10,310 nucleotides of DNA from an uncultured bacterium (GCA_900554095.1 USGC01000050.1:1-10310); one strand, 5' to 3'; positions 1-6,874 are shown, counted from the first letter of the stretch. Numbers and translations are program-made. Notes: generated from the sequence alone by a model not told the origin.

Positions 1-2
1 AA

Positions 3-83
3 AAGAAGGAAAACGTCTCAAAAGTAGGACGTTTCATAAGGGATTGGATTGCAAGAGAAACAAATCTTTTTGCTTCAAATTAA
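3..83 (+). CDS. Possible C-terminal tail of a gene entering from the left edge
   Basis: The frame beginning at base 3 is open from the window edge to a TAA at 81-83 and reads as plausible protein (key stretch VGRFIRDWIARE). A second frame is also open here, so coding is not certain. A 7-bp inverted repeat (AAACGTC at 11-17, GACGTTT at 28-34) lies inside it. The family cannot be recognised from 26 residues. The tail lies about 105 bases upstream of the HTH gene on the same strand. Confidence 0.3.
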   Translation, partial: KKENVSKVGRFIRDWIARETNLFASN

Positions 84-188
84 ATTATTTTGAATAATTG
101 TCTTAATGAGTATAGTTCTTTGTGTTGTTTTTTTGCAGAGAATCGTACTTAATTCAGTTGTTTTTACTTTTTAATTTAAATTTTATAG

Positions 189-407
189 ATGAGTGGATTT
201 ATGAAAACAAAGGATTTGGCAAATATCATAAAAAAGAGACGCAAGGAACAAAAATTAACTCAATCGCAATTAGCAGGATTAAGTAATGTTGGGGTGCGTT
301 TTATTGTTGATTTGGAAGCAGGTAAGGAAACCTGTCAGGTTGGCAAGGTTTTATATATTTTAGATATGCTGGGAATTAAATTGAAGATTGATAAAGAAAA
401 TTACTGA
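189..407 (+). CDS. HipB/y4mF-like helix-turn-helix regulator, orphan antitoxin
   Basis: This 72-residue protein is a compact HTH_3 (Xre/Cro-like) DNA-binding protein. The recognition region runs from about residue 18 to 45 (KKRRKEQKLTQSQLAGLSNV), followed by the motif VGVRFIVDLEAGKETCQVGKV and a short C-terminal strand. That pattern is typical of y4mF/HipB antitoxins, which bind their own promoter and neutralise a HipA kinase. No HipA gene follows: the next 305 bases hold only operator-like repeats and then a gene on the other strand. It is therefore an orphan antitoxin or a stand-alone regulator. The start is uncertain. ATG 189 has no visible ribosome site, while ATG 201 (MKTKDLA..., the usual start in this family) has a weak AGTGGA upstream, so 201 may be the real start. 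Family confidence is good; function is inferred. Confidence 0.8.
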   Translation: MSGFMKTKDLANIIKKRRKEQKLTQSQLAGLSNVGVRFIVDLEAGKETCQVGKVLYILDMLGIKLKIDKENY

Positions 408-510
408 TTTGTTGTATCGTTAATATTGTAAGAATTGGGTTAATATTTTCTCATTGACTTTTGCGGAGATTATTAGACGATGCAATAGTTGGTGAAATAA
501 AATTAGTTTG

Positions 511-588
511 CAAAATTTTACCGATGGGGAAATTTTTAACTCAAAAGATATTCAAAAACTCCAAAATTTACCGATAAGGAAATTTATA
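511..588. repeat. Pair of AAAATTT-ACCGAT-GGAAATTT repeats
   Basis: Two near-copies of one imperfectly palindromic element occur at 511-538 and 562-588, with centres about 50 bp apart. Each has AT-rich arms (AAATTT on both sides) around an ACCGAT core with GG on the right. They lie in the 305-base gene-free stretch between the HTH gene and the ATPase gene, so they could be operators for either. Their overall plan (AT arms, CC...GG core) is like that of the 38-bp palindromes nearby, but the sequence differs. Confidence 0.6.
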
Positions 589-599
589 AAACTTTTATT

Positions 600-641
600 C
601 CATTTTAGAAAATCTCCAATATTTGGTATTTTCTAAAATGG
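600..641. repeat. 38-bp palindrome, copy 1 (3' side of the ATPase gene)
   Basis: The arms are ATTTTAGAAAAT (602-613) and ATTTTCTAAAAT (628-639), extended by CC/GG to 600-641. The 14-nt core contains CCAATATT. Copies 2 and 3, upstream of the ATPase gene, share the arm length, core length and core motif. This copy lies about 70 bp beyond the ATPase stop codon, so it could act as a distant operator, a 3' hairpin or a boundary of the ATPase cassette. Confidence 0.8.
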
Positions 642-712
642 AAACAACAAAAATTCCGACTATTTTAGCATTGGGTGATAAATTAGTTGGGATTTATGAA
701 GCAAATGGACTT

Positions 713-1963
713 TTAGAAATCTAAACTGTTCATATCTAATAAGAAATCTTTTAATCCAATGAAACCAATTCCATTATCATCGTGATAAGGTTTGATATTG
801 TCCTTAACGATAATGATTTTCTTAAACGAATCGGCAATTTTAAGCAATGGCCTTTCTTCTTGGGCTTTCTTTTCTTCGGTGGGCATTATCAGGGCTGATT
901 GAATGTAATATTTTTTGCTGCCTTTACTTGCTACAAAATCAACTTCAATCTTTTTCTCTGTATATCCTGTTCCATTTTTTTCTAAAATTCCGATTTCACC
1001 AACATCTACTTCATAGCCTCTGATATTCAGTTCATTATAGATGATATTTTCCATAATGTGTGTTTCTTCCTGTTGGCGAAAATTGAGTCTGGCATTTCGC
1101 AATCCAATATCTGTGAAATAGTATTTTGATGGTGTGCTGATATATTTTTTACCTTTTATATCATATCGTAAAACTTTGTTGATAATGAACGAATCCTGCA
1201 AGTAGTCTAAATACTGCTTAATTGTGGGAAGAGAAATATCAATATGTTTCACACTGTTGAATGTGCTTACTAATTTTTGAGGATTAGTTAAACAGCCAAT
1301 TCCAGAAGCAATCACATTTATCAATTCTTCCAGTTCGTCATTGTTTTTAATTTTATTTCGTTCTTCAATATCTCTGATATAAGTTTCTTTGAATAAGTCT
1401 TGTAAATATTTGGCTTTTTCTTCATCTGTTTTTTTTGATAATATTAAAGGCATTCCACCATATGTATAATATTCTCGCCAAGCATCGCTCCAATCTCCAC
1501 CGACAGCAGAATAGAATTCGGCAAAACTAAATGGATAGACTCTAATTTCATCTCCTCTGCCACGAAATTCTGTTACAACATCAGAAGAAAGGAATTTTGA
1601 ATTGCTGCCTGTTACATAAACATCTAAATTTTTAATATGCAGAAACCCATTTAAAACATCTTCAAAACTATCCATCATTTGCACTTCATCAAGCAACAGA
1701 TAATACATTTCATCATCTTTTATGCTGGATTTGACATACTGATAGCAATTATCAGGATTGCGATATTGTTTTTTTTCATAATCATCAAGAGCAATATGGA
1801 TAATATGGTCTTCTTTAACACCTTCTGCCAACAAGTGCTTTCTGAATAATTCGGAAAGCAGATAAGATTTGCCACATCTTCTGATGCCGCTGATAATTTT
1901 AATCAGTCCATTGTGTTTATGGGATATTAATTGGTTTAAATAATATTCTCTTTTTACTTCCAT
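713..1963 (-). CDS. AAA_14/DUF4143-type ATP-binding protein
   Basis: This 416-residue protein has the usual length of the AAA_14 plus DUF4143 family. An N-terminal P-loop domain carries Walker A GIRRCGKS (residues 26-33), Walker B YYLLLDE (about 87-93) and a sensor-like TGSNS. The C-terminal DUF4143 part ends in a nuclease-fold-like segment (EVDFVA ... KYYIQSA), in which Q stands where PD-(D/E)xK enzymes carry an acidic residue before the lysine. These ATPases are widespread in bacteria, but their cellular role is poorly known and I do not assign one. The start is supported by GAGAGG 5 nt upstream of the ATG (1969-1974). It has its own promoter (2015-2043) lying between two 38-bp palindromes, which suggests autoregulation. 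It is transcribed away from the RloA/RloB pair. Confidence 0.9.
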   Translation of the reverse strand: MEVKREYYLNQLISHKHNGLIKIISGIRRCGKSYLLSELFRKHLLAEGVKEDHIIHIALDDYEKKQYRNPDNCYQYVKSSIKDDEMYYLLLDEVQMMDSFEDVLNGFLHIKNLDVYVTGSNSKFLSSDVVTEFRGRGDEIRVYPFSFAEFYSAVGGDWSDAWREYYTYGGMPLILSKKTDEEKAKYLQDLFKETYIRDIEERNKIKNNDELEELINVIASGIGCLTNPQKLVSTFNSVKHIDISLPTIKQYLDYLQDSFIINKVLRYDIKGKKYISTPSKYYFTDIGLRNARLNFRQQEETHIMENIIYNELNIRGYEVDVGEIGILEKNGTGYTEKKIEVDFVASKGSKKYYIQSALIMPTEEKKAQEERPLLKIADSFKKIIIVKDNIKPYHDDNGIGFIGLKDFLLDMNSLDF

Positions 1964-1974
1964 ATTATCCTCTC

Positions 1975-2012
1975 ATTTTAGAAAATTACCAATATTAGAC
2001 ATTTTCTAAAAT
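1975..2012. repeat. 38-bp palindrome, copy 2, over the ATPase transcription start
   Basis: The arms ATTTTAGAAAAT (1975-1986) and ATTTTCTAAAAT (2001-2012) are perfectly complementary, with a 14-nt core containing CCAATATT. It begins directly upstream of the ATPase ribosome site and ends 2 bases before the -10 box of the ATPase promoter, so the transcription start falls inside it. A protein bound here would block initiation, and in RNA it could fold into a 5' hairpin. Confidence 0.8.
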
Positions 2013-2014
2013 AG

Positions 2015-2043
2015 AATATAGCATCAGAAGATGCAAAAATCAA
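2015..2043 (-). promoter_or_regulatory. Promoter of the DUF4143 ATPase gene
   Basis: Read on the minus strand, TTGATT (2038-2043), a 17-nt spacer and TATATT (2015-2020) form a good sigma-A-type promoter. The spacer holds a small hairpin-forming repeat (GCATC/GATGC, 2021-2034). The promoter fills almost exactly the gap between palindrome copies 2 and 3. Confidence 0.65.
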
Positions 2044-2048
2044 TTTCT

Positions 2049-2086
2049 ATTTTAGATTTTTGCCAATATTGGGTGTTTTCTAAAAT
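2049..2086. repeat. 38-bp palindrome, copy 3, upstream of the ATPase -35
   Basis: It has the same geometry as copies 1 and 2, with arms ATTTTAGATTTT (2049-2060) and GTTTTCTAAAAT (2075-2086). These arms are slightly diverged, while the core CCAATATTGGGT is kept. It lies 5 bp from the ATPase -35 box and about 30 bp from the -35 of the oppositely directed RloA promoter, so it could influence both. Its centre is 74 bp from that of copy 2. Confidence 0.75.
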
Positions 2087-2115
2087 TGGCATTGAGCAAC
2101 AAGATAAAGTATTTG

Positions 2116-2144
2116 TTGACTTATTTTGAAGTGTTATCTATATT
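2116..2144 (+). promoter_or_regulatory. Promoter of the RloA/RloB-like operon
   Basis: TTGACT (2116-2121), a 17-nt spacer and TATATT (2139-2144) each match the sigma-A consensus at five of six positions. It lies 43 bp upstream of the ATG of the first gene in the operon. Confidence 0.65.
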
Positions 2145-2187
2145 ATCTATAAATCTGTGTAAATTTTAAGCAAAGAATGGTGATTGT

Positions 2188-3345
2188 ATGCTGATAAACT
2201 TCAAGTTTAGTAATTATAAAAGTTTTAAAGATGAGGCTGAATTTTCAATGGAACCATTAACTAATAATGGTTCCATTAGCAATGCTATTGAAACTGGCTA
2301 TAAAAAAGCACCTTGTGTTTATAGGACATCAGCAATTTTTGGCGCGAATGCTTCTGGCAAGTCTAATTTTATTGAAGCAATGAACTATTTTCAGCATTTA
2401 ATGGAAAGCAGCTATTTAAAAAGATTAAATGAATCAATGGAACTTCCCTCATATAAACTTTATGATGAACAAAAAAATTCAAAATTTGAATGTGAATTCA
2501 TTAAAAATGGAATAGCTTACAGATATTTTATAGAATTAAATGATACTGAAATTGCGAGGGAAGAAGCTTTTTATACTGAACTTTCAGAAGATAAAAGAGA
2601 AAAGTGTCTATTCAAGCGGACATTAGAAGATTTTGTTAGTCCATATGGTTTGGATAACGAATTTGCAAAGCAAACCTTAAAAAACAGGCTTTTGATTAGT
2701 GAATTGGTGAATAATAGAAATATTCAAGACCCACATATATTGAATATCTATAATTGGATAGTTATGGATATTGCAATTCTTTCAATTCCGTATGAATTAA
2801 ATTTAAGAAGTGATATCGCCAAAAGAGACCTTGATTTAGAAGAAAGAACAAAGTTTTTGAACAAGGCGGATATTCATATTGATAGATTAGTTTCTAACAG
2901 AGATGGGCTTTTTTCCATACATAAAAGTGAAAATGGAAAAGAAGTTGCATTCAATTTTGAAGAAGAGGAATCAGAAGGCACAATTATTTTATTGGCTTTA
3001 TCTGATGATGTATTACCTGTATTGGAAAATGGTAAAATACTTTTTATTGATGAGCTTGATAAATCCTTACATCCTCATTTGGTAAAATACTTAGTTAGCT
3101 TATTTAATAATCCCGAAACAAATCCGAAAGGAGCACAGCTTATCTTCACTTCTCACGCCCACTATTTGATGGATGGAGAGCATCTGACCAGAGACCAAAT
3201 TTGGTTTGTGTCCAAGGAAAATGGCTATTCCAGCGATTTATATTCTTTGAGTGATTTCAAACAAATCAAAAGAAAAAAAGGTGCTTTTTACAATGAATAT
3301 ATGTATGGCATCTTTGGTGCTATTCCCAATATAAATGGAGACTAA
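2188..3345 (+). CDS. RloA/AbiLi-like AAA_15 ATPase
   Basis: This 385-residue protein is an OLD/SMC-like ATPase of the AAA_15/AAA_21 group. It has an N-terminal strand set (INFKFSNYKSFKDEAEFSM), Walker A GANASGKS (residues 52-59), an ABC-signature-like EEESEGT, Walker B ILFIDELD (D288-E289) followed by KSLHPHL, and the switch histidine in FTSHAH (H323). It is normal length and intact. Four bases downstream of its stop lies an RloB-family gene. That pairing is the known RloA-RloB/AbiLi-AbiLii arrangement, an abortive-infection type of phage defence in which the ATPase is thought to sense infection and control the TOPRIM-like partner. The start has GGTGA 4 nt upstream; an ATG at 2177 runs into a stop at once. 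The defence role is inferred from family and pairing. Confidence 0.88.
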   Translation: MLINFKFSNYKSFKDEAEFSMEPLTNNGSISNAIETGYKKAPCVYRTSAIFGANASGKSNFIEAMNYFQHLMESSYLKRLNESMELPSYKLYDEQKNSKFECEFIKNGIAYRYFIELNDTEIAREEAFYTELSEDKREKCLFKRTLEDFVSPYGLDNEFAKQTLKNRLLISELVNNRNIQDPHILNIYNWIVMDIAILSIPYELNLRSDIAKRDLDLEERTKFLNKADIHIDRLVSNRDGLFSIHKSENGKEVAFNFEEEESEGTIILLALSDDVLPVLENGKILFIDELDKSLHPHLVKYLVSLFNNPETNPKGAQLIFTSHAHYLMDGEHLTRDQIWFVSKENGYSSDLYSLSDFKQIKRKKGAFYNEYMYGIFGAIPNINGD

Positions 3346-3348
3346 ACG

Positions 3349-3930
3349 ATGGCAAGGACTCAAAGGAATAAACAATTACGTCCCTTGCATCTGTTTATTT
3401 GTGAGGACAGTAAATCTTCAAAATACTATATGCAGGGATTGGGGAGAGCCAAAGATATTAATATTAAAGCCGAAGAAGCAGATGGGACAAGCCCTGAAAA
3501 TGTTTTAAGAAGTGCAAAAGAGAAATTAAATTCTTTTACAGATAAGGAATTTGTGCAGATTTATTGTCTTTTTGATAAAGATGATTGTGAGGATGAAAAA
3601 TTTAAGAAAGTTGTTCAGCAATGTAGAAAAGCAGGTTTTGTAGATGCTGTTTCGGTTCCTTGTTATGAATATTGGCTTTTATTGCATTTGAAGAAAACCA
3701 GTCAGCCTTTTAAGGATGCCCAAGAATGCTGCGAAACATTTAGAGCTGAATATAATAGAAAGTTTCAGACCCAGTATACAGTTAAGCAATTGAAGGCAAA
3801 AGCAGATATTTTTAATGATTTGAAAGATAATTTGGATTCTGCAATTGCTAATGCTGATAATTTGGAATTAGAAGAAACTAGTTGCCCCTATACCAATATG
3901 CATCAGGTGATTAAAAGAGTTTTATATTAA
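3349..3930 (+). CDS. RloB-family TOPRIM-like effector (AbiLii-like)
   Basis: This 193-residue protein matches the RloB family throughout. It begins with an RKQLRP-like basic stretch and the strand LFICEDSKSSKYYMQGL, whose E19 is the TOPRIM-like acidic residue. Next come IYCLFDKDD (D76, D78), the second acidic motif, and PCYEYWLLLHL (E107), the most characteristic RloB signature. The set suggests a metal-dependent nuclease fold, as in OLD-family and PARIS effectors, but activity in this protein is inferred. GGAG at 3337-3340, inside the end of the upstream gene, is its ribosome site. With a 3-base gap between the genes, it is certainly co-transcribed with the ATPase. No residue of the visible motifs is missing. 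I see no strong terminator in the 66 bases before the converging KAP gene. Confidence 0.87.
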   Translation: MARTQRNKQLRPLHLFICEDSKSSKYYMQGLGRAKDINIKAEEADGTSPENVLRSAKEKLNSFTDKEFVQIYCLFDKDDCEDEKFKKVVQQCRKAGFVDAVSVPCYEYWLLLHLKKTSQPFKDAQECCETFRAEYNRKFQTQYTVKQLKAKADIFNDLKDNLDSAIANADNLELEETSCPYTNMHQVIKRVLY

Positions 3931-3996
3931 ATATGCATTAAATAACAGTATTCTAAAGTCCATTTTTTTAGAGAAAACAGCAATAGAATATTTACT

Positions 3997-6105
3997 TTAA
4001 GCAATTTGTTCTTTTCTCTCGTCTAATTCAGCATCAATTATGGTTTGAATTATTTTTTTATCTGTTTTTGCAATGTTTTTTTCATCTATTTTTTCGTATA
4101 ATGTTTTCCAATATTCAAAATCATTTTTAGAAACTAAATGTTCTTTTATTAACTGAACAAGTATTGATATGTGTTTTCTTTCTTTACTTATTGCAATTGC
4201 CTCTAACATTGGTTTTTCGTTTTGATAAGCTTTGATGTTTTCACATATTTTATCAAAGGCAATGCCTCGTAGTTTGGCTGATAAAGCTATTATTGTTTCA
4301 TCTTTAGCAGAACTGATAACCTTAATTAAAATTTCTTCATTCCTTTTATCCTCAATGCTTTCTTCAAAGAAATTATTGATTAATATTCTATATTCTTCTT
4401 TATGTAAATTATTGGCTAAATAGCTAAATTTTTTTTCTATTAGTGCATTATCAATGCAATAATTTCCATCTCTATCTTTTTCTTTTATAATTCTTTCTAA
4501 AATTAGAAGAGATGTTTCTGATATTTCTGAACTTTCAAATACAGAATATTTGAGAGGAGATATTTTCAATCCTTCATTAGAAATCTTCTGTATTGATAAT
4601 AAAATGTAAGATTGCACATCTGGATGACCATCATACAATGTTTTTAAGTGTTCTGTAATAGACGGATTATTGTATCCTGCGATGTATACGTTTGTAAGAA
4701 AGTCTATAACACTTATTGTGTTTTCTTTACTGCCAAGATTATCTAATAATTTATAGTTACTGTACGGATAAGAGGCAGGTTTAAACGTGTTTTCATAATA
4801 ATTAATGAATGATTGGTTTTTATTAATTTTTATATTTTCCAAAAGAGTTGTTATAAAATTCATTCCTTTCAATACCTCTTCTGTATTATTTCCTTCATAA
4901 CTTGGTAAGATTGTGTTTAGTTTAGTAAATATTAAATCTTTTTGCTGCTCTGATAATTTGCAATTTTTTCCAATATATACGATATCTGATTTAAATGATG
5001 TATCGTCATCTATGCTATTTGTTTCTTCTAATTCATATTGTATTAAATCATTGCTTAAAAGCTGATTAAGGTTGCTACCCAATGCTAAATCTTCTAGATA
5101 TTGGGGATAGTGGTCGTACCATTTCACAAATTTATCTGATAAAATTTTTATACTTTTGCAATTTTTTATTATGGCTTCGTATAGGTTAAAACAAAAATTA
5201 TTTTCTTCAGAAACAGCAGATAAATTTTCATCAAAGTATTTGTTTAGTTCAACAATAAGATAGTTTTTTTCCCCCAAGTCATTAATGTATTTTGCTAATA
5301 GAGGAAAATATTCTTTAGGCATAAAGGTTAAGAAATTTTTAACTTTCCCAGAAATTGTAGTTTGAATCTTTTTATTATTAATATGTGTTAATTTATTATT
5401 CTCATTTATAGCAAGAAGAGAAACAAAGACCTGAATAGTTTCACTTCCGTAGGTCTGTTTATTAATACTTTTTTCAAGTCTGTCTAATAGGTATTTGACG
5501 CTTAGTTCACAGTTTTTAGCAGAGGATAGTGTATATTTTGTTAGCTGTTGCGTGTCAAAAGATACAATAGAATCCATAATTTCTTTTGGAAGTTCTTGAA
5601 ATACATTTGAATTAGACAGTATTTTTTCAATAACAGAAAGTTTTGTGTCATTTGTTAGACAATAGGTTTTATTCAGAAATGTATTTAATTCATTATTTTT
5701 TGATATATTACTATTAGGGGTAGGTTCATAATTTCTTGTTTTAAGCAGCTTGTTATCTTTTTTTATTAGGTTATAATATTCTGACCATTCTTCTCTAATA
5801 ATTAGGGCTTTACATATAATGCTCTGATTTTCTTTCAAAAATTGTTCATCACAATTTTGCGATAATATGTTTAGCTCTGCTGATAGATTATTAAATAATT
5901 GAATTATTCTTCTAGGGTTTGTTGCATATTCGTTTGCAACGATATTTATGGTATCTGGAGTTAAATTTAATTGATGTTTTGTATTTAACCTATCGGCAAA
6001 ATCAAATAATTCCACATCTTCTAGGGGTTTTATTCTTAATTCAACATTGAAAAACTTTCTTAAAAATTCTTCAGCATCTTTATCTGAATTTTTATCATTT
6101 ATCAT
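3997..6105 (-). CDS. KAP-family P-loop NTPase, C-terminal part (gene broken)
   Basis: This 702-codon frame begins in the middle of a KAP NTPase domain. Residues 11-25 (AEEFLRKFFNVELRI) and 63-73 (NPRRIIQLFNN) are the late KAP motifs that normally follow the Walker B/DDLDR region. The rest, about 600 residues, is lysine- and asparagine-rich, looks mostly helical and matches no domain I can name. The ATP-binding end lies in the overlapping upstream frame (6095-6289). The middle of the NTPase domain, with Walker B, is absent from both frames, so a large internal deletion is likely. The annotated start ATG overlaps the other frame by 11 bases and has no usable ribosome site, so translation would need re-initiation. 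KAP NTPases occur in phage-defence and membrane-associated systems; this copy is probably inactive. It converges on the RloB gene. Confidence 0.75.
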   Translation of the reverse strand: MINDKNSDKDAEEFLRKFFNVELRIKPLEDVELFDFADRLNTKHQLNLTPDTINIVANEYATNPRRIIQLFNNLSAELNILSQNCDEQFLKENQSIICKALIIREEWSEYYNLIKKDNKLLKTRNYEPTPNSNISKNNELNTFLNKTYCLTNDTKLSVIEKILSNSNVFQELPKEIMDSIVSFDTQQLTKYTLSSAKNCELSVKYLLDRLEKSINKQTYGSETIQVFVSLLAINENNKLTHINNKKIQTTISGKVKNFLTFMPKEYFPLLAKYINDLGEKNYLIVELNKYFDENLSAVSEENNFCFNLYEAIIKNCKSIKILSDKFVKWYDHYPQYLEDLALGSNLNQLLSNDLIQYELEETNSIDDDTSFKSDIVYIGKNCKLSEQQKDLIFTKLNTILPSYEGNNTEEVLKGMNFITTLLENIKINKNQSFINYYENTFKPASYPYSNYKLLDNLGSKENTISVIDFLTNVYIAGYNNPSITEHLKTLYDGHPDVQSYILLSIQKISNEGLKISPLKYSVFESSEISETSLLILERIIKEKDRDGNYCIDNALIEKKFSYLANNLHKEEYRILINNFFEESIEDKRNEEILIKVISSAKDETIIALSAKLRGIAFDKICENIKAYQNEKPMLEAIAISKERKHISILVQLIKEHLVSKNDFEYWKTLYEKIDEKNIAKTDKKIIQTIIDAELDERKEQIA
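6091..6104. repeat. 7-bp tandem duplication at the KAP gene break
   Basis: Two perfect copies of TTTATCA (TGATAAA on the coding strand) stand directly side by side at 6091-6097 and 6098-6104. Removing one copy joins the 64-residue and 702-residue frames into one open frame of about 761 residues. The repeat is thus what separates them, and it is a natural site for slippage. Confidence 0.85.
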
Positions 6106-6289
6106 CCTTTACGGTTTTTATAATTGAAGATTTACCGCTTCCCCATTCTCCAAATAAACCAATACAAAATGTTCCTTTTTTAGGAGTATTTTGTATTATC
6201 TGTTTAAGGGTTTCAGAGTATGATTTGCCATTTAATAAATCATTGCCTTCTTTTTTTAAATTTAACTCTTTATCTTCAATGAAATTCAT
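6095..6289 (-). pseudogene. KAP-family P-loop NTPase, N-terminal fragment with Walker A
   Basis: This 64-codon frame has the classical KAP start: a short helix region followed by FCIGLFGEWGSGKSSIIKTV, with Walker A GEWGSGKS at residues 47-54. It stops eleven bases into the downstream KAP frame. AGGA at 6297-6300, 7 nt before the ATG, is a good ribosome site, so this is the true start of the original gene. A full-length KAP protein would continue for some 200 residues or more through Walker B before the motif EEFLRKFFN. Here that motif follows almost at once in another frame. I read both frames as one damaged gene. TATAAT at 6318-6323 with TTGAAC at 6343-6348 (19-nt spacer) is a possible but weak promoter. 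Confidence 0.75.
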
Positions 6290-6433
6290 TATCGCGTCCT
6301 TATATATTATAATTTTGATTATATTATCAAATGATTATAAAAGTTCAATAATTTTGCTATAATAATGCCCCGTTCATAAAAATTGCTAAATTTTTTTAAA
6401 CGATTATCTACATAAAATCTAACTATACCCTAC

Positions 6434-6457
6434 TTTTACAGCTTCAAAAGTGTAAAA
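6434..6457. repeat. TTTTACA/TGTAAAA dyad flanked by direct repeats
   Basis: TTTTACA (6434-6440) and TGTAAAA (6451-6457) form a perfect 7-bp inverted repeat with a 10-nt spacer. A 10-bp direct repeat, TAAAATCTAA, occurs at 6413-6422 and 6453-6462, exactly 40 bp apart. Both lie between the KAP gene and the arsR promoter, at the border of the AT-rich block. They could be a second operator or scars of an insertion; nothing decides between these. Confidence 0.5.
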
Positions 6458-6472
6458 TCTAAGTTATTTTGC

Positions 6473-6502
6473 TTGACAATTTTATATAAAATCGCATATA
6501 AT
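6473..6502 (+). promoter_or_regulatory. arsR promoter with a palindromic operator in its spacer
   Basis: TTGACA (6473-6478) and TATAAT (6497-6502) are both perfect consensus boxes, separated by 18 nt. The spacer contains a perfect 14-bp palindrome, ATTTTATATAAAAT (6479-6492), directly between the boxes. This is where a repressor of the ArsR/SmtB type would compete with RNA polymerase. The operator call is inference; the promoter is strong on sequence alone. Confidence 0.75.
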
Positions 6503-6534
6503 AACATAGACAATAATCAATGTGAGGGCGCACT

Positions 6535-6819
6535 ATGGAGTTTGCCGATTATATTGAAATACTGAAAGCGTTGGGCGAGAGTACGCGCTTGCATATTTTT
6601 GAAATGTTGCGCAATGGTACACTTTGCGGGTGTAAAATTCTTGAACAACTCAATATTACGCAACCTACTCTTTCGCACCATATGAAAGTGTTATGCGATT
6701 GCGGTCTTGTAAAAGCAGAAAAAGACTGGAAATGGACATATTACACGATTGACTGCGAAAAGTTGCAGGGCTTGCTTTCCTTTTTAGGCGATACAAAATG
6801 TATGCGAGAAAAAAGATAG
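6535..6819 (+). CDS. arsR: ArsR-family arsenic-responsive repressor
   Basis: This 94-residue winged-helix ArsR/SmtB repressor begins with YIEILKALGESTRLHIFEML, a typical first helix pair. The recognition helix region is NITQPTLSHHMKVL (residues 40-53), followed by GLVKAEKDWKWTYYTI, the beta-wing. C31 and C33 in TLCGCKIL correspond to the CxC arsenite- or organoarsenical-binding pair at the DNA-binding helix. Further cysteines at 54, 56, 74 and 89 could add ligands. It would repress the operon until trivalent arsenic binds. GAGGG at 6524-6528 is 6 nt before the ATG. It is the first gene of a four-gene operon, 55 bases before arsP. ArsR identity is secure; the exact inducer is not. Confidence 0.92.
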   Translation: MEFADYIEILKALGESTRLHIFEMLRNGTLCGCKILEQLNITQPTLSHHMKVLCDCGLVKAEKDWKWTYYTIDCEKLQGLLSFLGDTKCMREKR

Positions 6820-6874
6820 TCTGAAAAAATTTTTGTCTTTCATATAGATAATTGTCAATATTATAGGAGGATTT

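Noticed and set aside
638..724. 28-codon plus-strand ORF (METTKIPTILALGDKL...)
   Set aside because: It starts inside palindrome copy 1 with no ribosome site and overlaps the end of the ATPase gene; no family is recognised.
3952..3972. TCTAAA/TTTAGA stem as terminator between RloB and KAP
   Set aside because: The stem is only 6 AT-rich pairs and the T run lies in the loop, not after the stem.
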